Assembly: GCF_901709675.1 (NCBI RefSeq)
Contig: NC_051092.1
Span: 1,120,491 to 1,184,490, forward strand
Length of the DNA stretch: 64,000 nucleotides
From: Syngnathus acus
Lineage: Eukaryota; Chordata; Actinopteri; Syngnathiformes; Syngnathidae
Reading direction: 5' to 3'
Shown: piece after piece, positions 1-10,800 of the stretch
Layout of the letters: each line of letters starts with the position of its first letter
How positions within the stretch are numbered: the first letter of the stretch is position 1
Position numbers and translations under genes: made by a program
Notes under the pieces: model-generated
What the model was told of the DNA's origin: nothing
The model's input: only the letters and a program-made list of their open reading frames with translations
The model's database searches: none

Positions 1-2634
1 CGTCTTTGGCCTGCTCCTGCTCACCGTCTCCATCTAACAAAGAAATGTTGCAGTTTGTTTAAATGGCAATGTTGAATTAACAGTAAGTAGACTAGCAATA
101 TTCATTCTATTGTAATATGAACAACTGCTCTTCTCATTTGTGTTTTACCTCCACTCTTCTCTGCAATTTCACCTTCAGCCTTTCGTCTCACTACATTAGT
201 AAGACTCTCTGCCTTGTCCTTGAATTTGCCTGCAAGCACAAAGAAACATCTGCATGCGGCGACTCAGTCAGCAGAAAGTGATCGTCGATGAATCGACGTC
301 ATCGCGTGATCAATTCATTAATTCCGGAGGGATGGAAGGGCAGTGAAACACTTCCCCTGCAACATGACACCAAAATGTACATGATGCAATAAGATATATT
401 AATAAATGGACATTAGAAAACAGTGCCTAGAATGGGCCGACAGATCTACAAGAGGGGGGCCTGCACCGCTATGAGAGTGGACAGAGCCAGCTTCAATCAT
501 GGCCAACCAAAGCGGCTTTTTTCATTCCCTTTAAATGTAGATCTGCACCACGTGATCCCAATAATATCAAAAAATATATATATACCGTACATGTGTGTAT
601 TCTTGCATCTACATTTTTTTGACTTGATTTCGTTTGACTTTTCTCTATTTGACAGATAATACATGACGATGACAGCTCACCTTCTCCCAGCGGGTCTAAG
701 GTGTGGATCATGAGTTGGAAAATGGTGTTCCTCATGGTGCTGTTGTGCAAAGATGCTGAACTTCCACCGCGTTGAAGAGATGGCTTCAACTCGGGGACAA
801 TACAAATGATGTCAAGATGAAATGCAGACAAAAAAGAGGTTTGTTGTTGCCACGGCAGTACAATGCAAATCAACATGCGGGGAAAGGATTCAAAGTGGTC
901 AAAAATGCGCCTTTCATTTTTACCTTTAACCGATTCCAGTAGTCTGGAGGAGGAGGCGGCGTTTTAACCTGACTCTCCCCATTGGCCGTGGTCTGTGCAT
1001 AACAAATATTTTATTCACCTCATGCTTTTCTATCAGTCTTTGTCATTGAAGTTTTTTGTTTTGCACATGGAGACATACTGAGAGAATTTTGAACAGATGA
1101 CCAACGTGAGAAAAGCATTTCCAAGCAGATTGAATTTGCATCTACATTTTGTCACATAAGCTTTTTGACAAGCGAGTGCGTTGACGCCACTCTCGGTCGG
1201 CACGGCTCTGCATTCCCCTGAGGGATTAAGTCGCGGCTTCGCTTTCAAAGTGTCATTCGACTCTTTTTGGCACGTTCATAAACGCGTTGGGATTCTTAAG
1301 TGTCATCCTTTTATGGAATAAAAATCGATGATGACAAAATTGCGACTCGCTGGTTGGATTAGCCGTCGAGGGGATGGACAAAAGTATTGGGACGGTATAC
1401 CGACAGAAAGTAAAAATACAATTTCGGGTTATAATAGTTTTTAATTTTTCTTTGTTTTTATTTTTTGGGCTTTTTATTTTTTAGTTAATTTTTATTTATT
1501 TATTTTTTTAGAGCAGATTTGTTAGTTTTTATTTTCAAAACTGCTTCAGTTTGGTTTGATTTTTTAGTATTTTTAATACTAGTTTTTTTGACAAATGAAA
1601 AAAAAAAAGTCACAAAGTAGACTAAGGCCATGTCGCCAAGTCCAGATCAAAAAATGAAAAGTGCTAGGTAAATCAAAAGTTCTTACCACTTCTGGCTCTT
1701 CGTCAGTAATAATTCGGACAATGCCCTTGTGTTTGTAAAGCTGCGTCTTGAACACGTGTTCTATTTGGGCGTTGAACTTCATGAAGACGACATAGAAGGT
1801 ATAGCTGGCCACCAACGTCATACTCTCCCACCACATGATGACATTGTCCAGGAAGAAGATGATGAGCAAGATGAGGTCCACAATGTAGAAGGACACATCT
1901 CTGAAGAGAGGCCACCAGGTGAGGTGAAGCACCTCCCGGGAAAACAAAGCGCACATCCCGATCACAAAGAGGATGTTGAAAACCGCCGAGCCCACGATGG
2001 TGCCGATACCGACGTTGCTGTGGGCTATGAAGACCCCGATCAAGGAGGTGAAAAGCTCAGGGGCGGATCCTCCAGCCGCCATGAAGGTCGCTCCCGCCAC
2101 GTCGTCGGATATTTCTAATTTGTCTATGATGACCCCCAATGCGGGGACGAAAAATTCGTCACACACAATAGCAAGTGACACGAACATGTACATCATGCCG
2201 GAGATGTGCAAGATCACCCAGCCTCGTCTACGTTCCTCCACGGAAAAGATATCTTCGGGGTACTCTCCCTTCATGTGAGGAGTTTCACCGGGAGAAGATG
2301 GAGTTGGGGCCTCCTCCTTTGGATCAGGCGGGACATATATGCAACGCACAATCGTCCGGTTGGTGGTCGCCGGCGGTGGAGTTCTCCCAGCCACGGTTGA
2401 GTTGAAGCGGGTCGTCCACGCCGTTTGGTTTCTCGGCTTCTCCCGACTGTCGGCCGTGACCTCCTCGACCCATCCGGCCGAGCCCTCGGTGAAGGCGTCT
2501 CCGATTTGAGGCGAAGGCAACGCTTCATGGCGTCCGGCGCTAACGGCCAGCTGGTACACCACGCAGATGAAGACGCCGGCCAGGAGGAAGATGATGCGCC
2601 TCAGCCGCAGTCGCTTCCTTCTCAGACAAAACAT
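1..2634 (-). CDS. slc24a1: Sodium/potassium/calcium exchanger, 5' part of gene (NCKX1-like); runs off the window
   Basis: Plasma-membrane K+-dependent Na+/Ca2+ exchanger. Exons in transcript order: 2634-1687, 992-924, 789-681, 33-1; phases agree (0, 0, 1) and splice sites are canonical. The first coding exon gives a basic N-terminus followed by a hydrophobic signal/anchor segment (residues about 13-33), a short extracellular loop, then membrane helices with the conserved alpha-1 repeat ([12 protein letters not shown], then [20 protein letters not shown], about residues 157-203). The next exons encode the start of the large acidic cytoplasmic loop, including the family motif [20 protein letters not shown] and then [10 protein letters not shown]. 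The alpha-2 repeat and 3' end lie beyond the window. NCKX1 rather than NCKX2 is inferred from the neighbours ints14 and hacd3, because the protein part alone fits either; the extracellular loop is much shorter than in mammalian NCKX1. Confidence 0.9.
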
Positions 2635-4028
2635 CTTATCAGATTGGGTGACCTATGATGGATTCTGATGCATGAAGGGCAGGCCAGCTCTTCGTCCAGC
2701 GATCCAGTTCTCTCCCCAAATGATTGGGGCTGACAGGATCCCACACTGCCTTGGCGTGTTTCATTTCATATCATTGGACCATCTAAACTGAAAAAAAAAG
2801 AAATGAGTATTAGGATTATTATTGGGAAGTTGGAAAACTGTTTTAATTAAATAAATAATTTACTATGCAATGCCATTTTTTTTTCATAAAATGGCATACT
2901 ATGGTTATTTTTTACAGAAAATAAATCCTTCTATCATGGTCATATTTTGCACACAAAAAAAAAACCTTACGATACATAGTCATTTAAAAAAAAAAAAAAA
3001 AGCCTTACTTACATGGTCATGATCTAGGGTTAGGGCCAAGGGGTAAGGGCAAATCTATTAGGTCTATTGTCTATCTATTTCTTAGGTTTTACAAATGTGA
3101 CAACAATTTTAATTAAAGATGAGATGCAAACTTACCAAAATCCTGTCAGGTCAGAGAATGCAGAAATGTCTGACAATCAGTCTGAAGCTGAGCGGCACAC
3201 ACAGGGGAACGAGCCAACAGTTTATTTAGGGCGCATCTTCACAATGGATCAGCATAATGGCTAATACCTGCAGGCTTTAAGAGGATTAACTATCCAGTAT
3301 TGTCTCACTCTCACTTCATCACAACCCAGCCTCAGTGCAATATCCACATTTATACCTCCTAAATCTTAACCCTAACCAACAGAGCCAAACTGTGGATGAG
3401 CAAAAGCAAGGGCCATGGCAGCGTCATACTTTTGAAAAGATGGATGACAAGAACTGTGCAAAAAATCCACTACCGATGAAATGAAATAGTTATAATTACA
3501 ATCTTCATATTGTGATTGTGATTTCATGTGCTATTTTTTTTTTCATACGTAAATGATAAAGGAAATATTTCGTATCATTTTATTATTGTGGTGATGATCA
3601 ATATTATGCTTACTGTGTCTGAGGAACAAAAGTGTGTTTTTAAATGAGAACCATTTAAATTAGTGTACAAGTAGGGGAAAAAATGATAGCGGAACCATGT
3701 AATCTTGCTTTGTTGCTCACGGACGGAAGGTGGACTGCACATGTCAACACAAAAGGCGCTCGATGGTTCCAAGGGGGCGAGCTTAGCCTTAGCATCGAGA
3801 CATCCATCATTCGTCAAAACGATTCGTTCGGTTTAGTCTATGCACGATTCGATTGATGGTTTACTTACAACAACTCACAACCTATTTAAGGACTACCACA
3901 TTGCGAAATTAGCTTGAAAAAATCATGAACGCTCCCGTTAGCACTGCATTCTTCCTTGCTCAATGCTAGCTAACTACTCGTTTCTCCCCCCTATGACTCT
4001 CGAGTCCTGACCACTATTGCAGTAAATC
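2635..4028. other. Intergenic region between divergent slc24a1 and ints14
   Basis: This stretch holds the upstream sequences of both genes. On the ints14 side an acceptor-like CTATTGCAG ends at about 4021, seven bases before the ATG, so ints14 probably has a non-coding first exon upstream. A TATTTAAG box lies near 3890. The middle part (2780-3000) is rich in A-runs. I see no other gene here; the 195-240-base open frames have no recognisable content. Confidence 0.6.
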
Positions 4029-7000
4029 ATGCCTACCGTGGTGTTAATGGACGCGTCCCTGTCCATGACAAGGCCGGTGTCGCTGGACAGCAGCGAAGAG
4101 TTCCAGAGGAAGAACTTAGCCGTCCACGGGCTCAATATGTTATTCGAGCACATGGCCTCCAACTACCGCTTGGAGTTCACCGCACTCGTGGCTTTCTCGT
4201 CCCTCTGGGAACTGAAGGTGCCGTTCACAAGGGATTATAACGCTTTACAGGTACACGCTGAGCGTCTTCCGTACGAGACGGGGGTCTTCTGCTGTGTAAA
4301 CCTTAGTCAACCTTCCTGCACAGGACGCCCTGAGCAACCTCGAAGACTATGACAAGACGTGCGTAGAATCAGCTCTGAATGGGGTCAGCAACGTGGTGCA
4401 GCAAGAGTGGGGGAGTGCTTGTCCCTGTCAGGTATTCGAAGAAAGTTAGTAGAGCACCTGAAAAATGGACGCATTGTCATTTGTTTCTGTTTTTGTTGTT
4501 CCCATTGTCTCCACAAGGTGGTGCTAGTGACCGACGGATCTCTCGGGATCGGAAAAGGCTCCCTGCGTCACTCCCTGCAATCTCTGAGGCACCGCGGGGA
4601 CGACAAGAAGTTCCCTCTGCCCTTCCCTTTCCCCACTAAAATGTTCATCATGTGTGTTGCAAACACAGAGGAGGTACGCAAGTCCTTATTTAATTCATGC
4701 TATGAATTGTTTTCTTTTCACAACCCCAAAAAACGAGGGAGGTGTGACGTCCACAGTATGAACATTTGACGTCAATTTCAGTGAGCAGCAGGGGGCGGTG
4801 CTGCATGACATTTTTGCCTCTGAATAGCTGAAACCTAGTGGATAATTATCTTTCTTATTTCACAAACGCAATATAAATCAGAATACAATGTTTACACAAG
4901 TGGGGACACAGAAAAATAAAGTATTTGACTTCACTGAGTTTTACCGTAAATTTCAACTGGGAGCAGCAAACAGATTGAAGACCATGAAATAAGGCTTTGT
5001 TACACTGCATCTGTTTTTGTATTCCAGTTACAGATGACGGGTGCTTTGGACAAATGGGAGGAGCTTCTTTGTCTCAGTGGAGGAGACGGACAGGTCTTTA
5101 CCGTGGAGGGTCCCCTTTGCATGCAGGGCGTTCAGGCAATGTTTGGGTACGTCTGTTTTTGTACAGCAATTTAATATCATGTTCACAAAATATATACTTT
5201 TTTTTTTTTGTGTGTTTCCAGGAGATTAATTGACAGGGCCTACTCTCCCTTCCACGCTGTCTTGCATTGTGGAAACTTGTCCGCAGACGTTCAGGTGTTC
5301 CCTCGACCTGAGCCTGTCGTGGTGGATGAGGAGGTGGAACCTTTAGCTCGAGCTGTCAACCCAAGTGCGTTTACAGCCATGAAGCTGAATACAGATTGAA
5401 TTCCAAATTTGACGACTTTAGGGTGTCTGTGCTGTACTAATGTTTTACTTGTTGTAGATCTGGAAATCGTGGGCTTCATTGAAATCGCGGACATCTCCAG
5501 CCCTCCTGTCATATCAAGACACTTGGTTCTGCCAATTGCTGTCAGTAAAGGCAAGTGTGCGCGTGTGTCTCGCTGCTGTTTTACCAGAATACTTTCCAAA
5601 TGACCTTGGTGTCCTCCTGCCTTTTTGTTTTCAGCCGTTTCCTTCGCCTCATTAACTATTCCAGCGTATTACTCTTATCAGTCTGTGCACGGGAATGTCA
5701 AACAATCCTTTTACTAAGAAGTGCAGTAAAGAAAGGGCTTCCTGATGTAACGATGAATTTTAACTTTGTCTCAGATGTTGACGACGTCGGCACAGGCGGC
5801 GCAGATGAGCCGGAGGAGGAAGTGTCTGCGAGTCAAATGGCAGGGAAAAGTCCCAATTTCTGCGTGCTTCTACATGGCAGCCTAAAAGTGGAGGGCATGG
5901 TGGCACTTGTCCAATTGGGGTGAGACCGCTTTTGACAACCTAATGTTCAGAGTTGGGAGTGACACATTAGGGTGCTGGTCAGAATTGACACACGGCTTTT
6001 AATTTTTGAGCAGCTTCACCGTCTTTGCCGTGTTTGTCATAGGCCCGAGTGGTTCGGCATGCTGTATTCGCAAGCAGACAGCAAGAAGAAATCGAACCTG
6101 ATGATGTCACTCTTTGAACCCGGCACTGAGCCTCTGCCTTGGCTGGGAAAGATCTCCCATTTGGGGCCAATCTCAGGTAACGCCCTCACACCAATGTTGG
6201 CTGTTTTTTTCCAGTCCATCTCCTCACCTCGCACTCGCTCGCCTCTTGAAACTTTGTACACGCTCACTTGCGACACACTTACCGTACAAACACATTTTCG
6301 TTTCAAAGACAAAGGACTTCCTGTGTGTGAACATAATCAGGAAGTTCATCATTACAGGCTATCAGCGTCAAATTATGGCCACTATGTATATACTCAGTGT
6401 ACTGCAGAACAACTCACACTTTTCCTTCCTGCCTTTCAGAGGCGGCGGAAAATCCCTACGGAGAGGATGACAGCAAAAGCCCTTTCCCCGTGCAGCCGCC
6501 CGTCAAACGAAGCTACGCGCAGAATGTCACCGTGTGGATTAAAGCCAGTGGACTCCAGGTGAAGTCCTCCTGCTTCATGGCCAGGCTCATTAAAAGTGTC
6601 CCTACGGCGGCGGGAATTCAAAATATTATTCCCAAAAGGGCCCCTTTACTGCACAAAAAGATGTCAGGTTAAAGGACAGAACTGAAACGTTGAACTTAAA
6701 TGTTATATTTGAAAATGGTATGGTCATTATGACATTGCAAGACTGACATTTTGATGGCTTACTGAGTTGACATTTTGAGTGTCAAAGGAATTTCTAAGGA
6801 GGCCATAACGAGCATGCAAGGTAGGCTACAATCTTGTCAGAAAACCAAATCGTATGCGTTTGGATATACAAACAGAAAATACATCTAGAGGGACTACAAA
6901 AGCACTCATTGAGTTTTGTGTTTATTGCCTTGACTGAGATTTTAAGGTCGTCATTTAATGTTCGTTTCAGACTGATGTGCAAAAGATTCTGAGGAATGCA

Positions 7001-7341
7001 AGAAAGTTGCCTGATAAAACGCCGACCTTCTACAAGGTAAAATTGCACCTGTTACATTGTTTCACTTTTTGTGGTTAACTTGAATCCACTTCCTTGAATC
7101 CTCCCAGGAGCTGAACCGCCTTCGTAAAGCCGCTTTGGCATTCGGATTCTGGGACCTCCTCAAGGGAGTGGCCGAGCTACTGGAGCGGGAGTGCACGCTG
7201 CTGCCCGACTCGGCCCACCCCGATGCCGCTTTCCAACTTTCCCACGCAGCCCAGCAACTCAAACTGGCCAGCACCGGGGATTCCCAGTACGCTGCTTTTG
7301 AGCACAACATTGTTCCCATGCACACTGACTTCTCAAGCTGA
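4029..7341 (+). CDS. ints14: Integrator complex subunit 14 (VWA domain protein), complete
   Basis: Subunit of the Integrator complex, which cleaves nascent snRNAs and attenuates Pol II transcription in the nucleus. Eleven coding exons: 4029-4250, 4324-4431, 4518-4673, 5028-5146, 5222-5364, 5458-5550, 5775-5919, 6043-6176, 6440-6558, 6971-7036, 7108-7341. All phases match and give 512 residues, close to the roughly 518 of human INTS14. The N-terminus is a von Willebrand A domain with a MIDAS motif (DASLSM, residues 8-13). The centre has SKKKSNLMMSLFEPG and the C-terminus ends MHTDFSS, both typical of the family. The exon ending at 5550 uses a GC donor (AAAG|GCAAGT); an alternative GT donor four bases upstream would also keep frame but fits the family sequence less well. 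The gene is convergent with hacd3. Confidence 0.95.
4785..4801 (+). promoter_or_regulatory. CTCF-like motif in ints14 intron 3
   Basis: The string GCAGCAGGGGGCGGTGCT matches the vertebrate CTCF core except at its first base. It lies in the 354-base intron 3. Motif match only. Confidence 0.3.
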
Positions 7342-7888
7342 CTTTATGGGAAAATGAAATACGGACAACGGCGTGGACCAATAGAAATTTCCAAAACCTT
7401 GTAACGGACAAGGGAGGCTCCAAGAACAATGGTCGCAAACTTTGCTCCTTTGGAATTTTTTTTTTTAAACTTTCGGTTAGTAAAGTCTTTATCAAATCAC
7501 TAATTGTTTAATTTTCCCTGTGGATAGAAAATACCCAGAAGTCAATTATCTGGCCTAGCAACTGGTCAAGGATATTTCGAGGGGGGGGGTGCTCTGCCAC
7601 TGAATTAAAGTGCAGATGACGTAAAATTGGAAATCTCATTTTATGATCTTGGCATTTTTTAACTCATTCAAATTCGTCAGGGATGTTACCAATTTTAATT
7701 GTAAATACTTTAAAACATTTTACAGGGACTTAAGAATAAACAAAACAAGCAGGCTTGTAGTAAAAATTATATTTGGACCCACAAGGGAAGCGGACAAAGC
7801 AGATTTAGTAAACAACGAAAGGTGCCTGTAAAATGAGAGCACCTCGAGGAAATGTTGAGGAGAAATAAACACGAGGCGGAACGATGCA
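7342..7888. other. 3' untranslated region of ints14 and 3' flank of convergent hacd3
   Basis: The two genes face each other with 547 bases between stop codons. A plus-strand AATAAA at 7735-7740 is the likely ints14 polyadenylation signal. On the minus strand the best candidate for hacd3 is an ATTAAA-type signal around 7507-7512, so the two 3' ends may overlap. An 11-base G-run occurs near 7580. Confidence 0.5.
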
Positions 7889-10800
7889 TTAATGAGCCTT
7901 CTTCTTGGTGCGGAACCGCTTCTGCCTTTGCTTGTACAGATGACGGAAGTTCACAAAAAGTCCTGAAAGAAAGGGACGAATATAAAGAGGACTCACTTGC
8001 CATCGCTCACTCTTTGAAGCTGCATTTGTTTCAAAGCGCACGCTCACCTAGAAACATGAGCACGAGGTACGCACGCAGAAAGTAGGCGAACCTCAGGGAT
8101 GTGCCGATGGCTTTTGGCAGCGGAATGCTGAACAAGCTGCTTTTGTCAAAGATGGGAACGGACTGTACGATAGCCACAGCTGTTAGGGATTGACACTCGT
8201 GTTTGTATTTGGACTTTTATCAACTTTCACATCGGCGAATGCAAACATACCCTCAGCGAGAGCGCCTAACGGGTAAAGGGGCATCCAGAGGGAATATCGC
8301 AACCACGTCAGGATTTTCCACTCAGTGTTGAAGCATCCCAGCATGTAGAATGGATACCTGAAGCAAAGCCTCATTTATCCTGACATGACTTATACAGCTG
8401 ATATGAGTTTGAGCCTGACTGAGATACCATTCAGAAAAATCTGAAATTACATTCCTAGTTTAATATTTTTAACGCTGGTGCATGGACATCAAATAGCAAA
8501 AGAAATATGACCATAAATTAGATCATCTTACCTAATTAAACATACATAGGTCAAAATAATCAGCAAAAAGAATCGAGTGTTAAAACCAAATCGCCTACCT
8601 GAATATTTCAATGGCACTCCACAGGTAGAAAACAAAGAATACCACCGGCTTATTCTGCATTTCTTCCAAGCAACCAAATATGATAAAGAGGACAAAATTC
8701 CTTCCCAAAACCTATTAAGAGAGCAACAATTACATTTGATGGTGACCGAAATAATTTCACATTGTCAGACGGACCTGTATAAGAGTCGGGATCACACCCG
8801 TTCTGACCAGCCCAAAAGCGGCGTTGAGGACCTCGACGGCTGCCAAAATTTGGCAGAAGAACATGACTCCAGATATGGTGTGAAATGTGTCGTAGACGGA
8901 ATCTGAAATATGACACGTGCCGTGTTAGTGTGGGCGTCATGCGAGGGGGGAAAAGCACTCACTCACGCACGTGCTCGCTCACCTTCACCAAATTTAAGGA
9001 GGCGAATGGTCATGTTGACAAAGATCCAGGAAAAGCCAAGAAACTGCACCAAGTTGTAGGTAAACAAAAATCCTGTTGTCAGATTGATGAACCCTGAAAC
9101 ACAAACAGCAGCAGAGACTATTCGCAATGGTGAAACTTCAGCCACTAGCAGATGGAGAAACTTCTCTCCACACTTGCCTTTTTCGTTGTGCCGTGAAGCT
9201 TTCCACTTGTTTCTTCTCTCCTCCTTTGCAAAGAACAAGGCAATTTACTCACAACAGATTTTTTTTTTTCTGTCTTCACAAACTATAGTTGTCAAACCCA
9301 AGGTCCGGGGGCCGAATACGGCCCGTCAAATTCATTTTTAAGAAATATATTGAAACGTTTTTTTCTAGTCTCTGACCAAGCTCCGAGCACAATTCGGGAT
9401 CATTGCTCACCTTCTCCCTGATTTCCATCTCGGCGTCCGACTCGTCAAGCCAGCGGTCGAAGTCGGGAGCCAAGAAAAGTGGCTTGCGTTCCTGCTTGGT
9501 CAACCTTTCCCACCAGCCTCGCTGCTTTTTCATCACAGTGATGTTCACCTGCCGTTGAGTGGACTTGAAAGCTACCTGCAAACATCCCCCAAAGTCGTTT
9601 AGGAGGAGACAACATGAGGAAGTAAGAGCACTGCACATACCTGTGATTCTACAGGTAAAAGAAACTCCATGCTGAATTCGTACAGGTTTTGACCCCTCGC
9701 ACCGTGGCCAAGAGCTGCATACACAAAATAGGAAGTTTTAAATATTCCTCCCCCCCCCCAAAAACATTGTGACCCGACCCACATCAGAAGCATGCACCCC
9801 ACATACACACACACAAAAAACATCACCTTGAAAGTGAAGGATGTTTTCATGCACATGGGCGTCAATATTCTGCAGGGGGAAAACAAGTTTAGGCCCATTC
9901 ATTACTAGTATTGTAACTCGTTATCTCCTGCTTCGATTAATCGACGCTTAGAAAAGAGCTGCAGGTGTTACATGTCAAGTTGCTCCCATGTTATCTTACT
10001 CGAGTTACGACTGTTATGGTAAGGCGAGTTGCGCAGTTTAGTGTTTCGCGACTGCAGATTCGTCACAAGCGACTTGGAACTTCCCTGATAGCAAAACTGT
10101 TCAAAATCTCAATAAAAACACTGAACGAAACGTCTCGTTTGCATTTCCGACTGGCTGCAAAAAATAGCAAACACTAAAAAAAAATTAAAAAAAAAGAAGT
10201 AGAAAAGTCATCAACGGGATTTGAACCCGTGACGCAAAGAAATAAGATTAGCTTACTTGGCAAAGCCTTAACGACTGTGCTATCAGGACGGATGGCAATC
10301 ACAACAGATAATGTTCAATATAGCCAACAACACTAAATTACCCGGCGAGGGTACGCGTTATCATGCGATAGTGTTGGCTCGTGAGTGAACGATTCATTCA
10401 AAAGAACGAATATTTTCAGTGAACGAATCACTTCCTAAAGTGATTCGTTCTTTTTTCAGTTCACATGATTTCAACCAGTAGGTGTCGGTAATGCGCATTG
10501 AAGCTGGTGCCACCTCGCCGTAAAACAAAACGAAGAAGAAAATGACGTAACTTCCGGTTCGCGAACGAGTCGTAAATTGCATTTCCCGTTCATCAACTGA
10601 ACGGTTCTGTGAGTGAGTGATTTGCATTTCCAGTTCATCGCGAGAACAGACCAGTGAGGGAACGAATCCTGACTTTGCCGTTCGCGAACGAGTCAACGAG
10701 TGAACTGCCTTCCCGTGCATCAACGGATCAGTCATTGAATGTGTTGCATCTCCTGGCGTGAACTATGTAAGCCAGAATGTCGATTTACGATTTGCCAAGG

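Noticed and set aside
1377-1400. AAAAGTATTGGGACGG-like string resembling the end of a fish Tc1 element
   Set aside because: Too short and without a partner terminal repeat nearby to call an element.
1729-2118. 129-residue plus-strand frame opposite slc24a1 exon 1
   Set aside because: It is the antisense shadow of the conserved exchanger exon.
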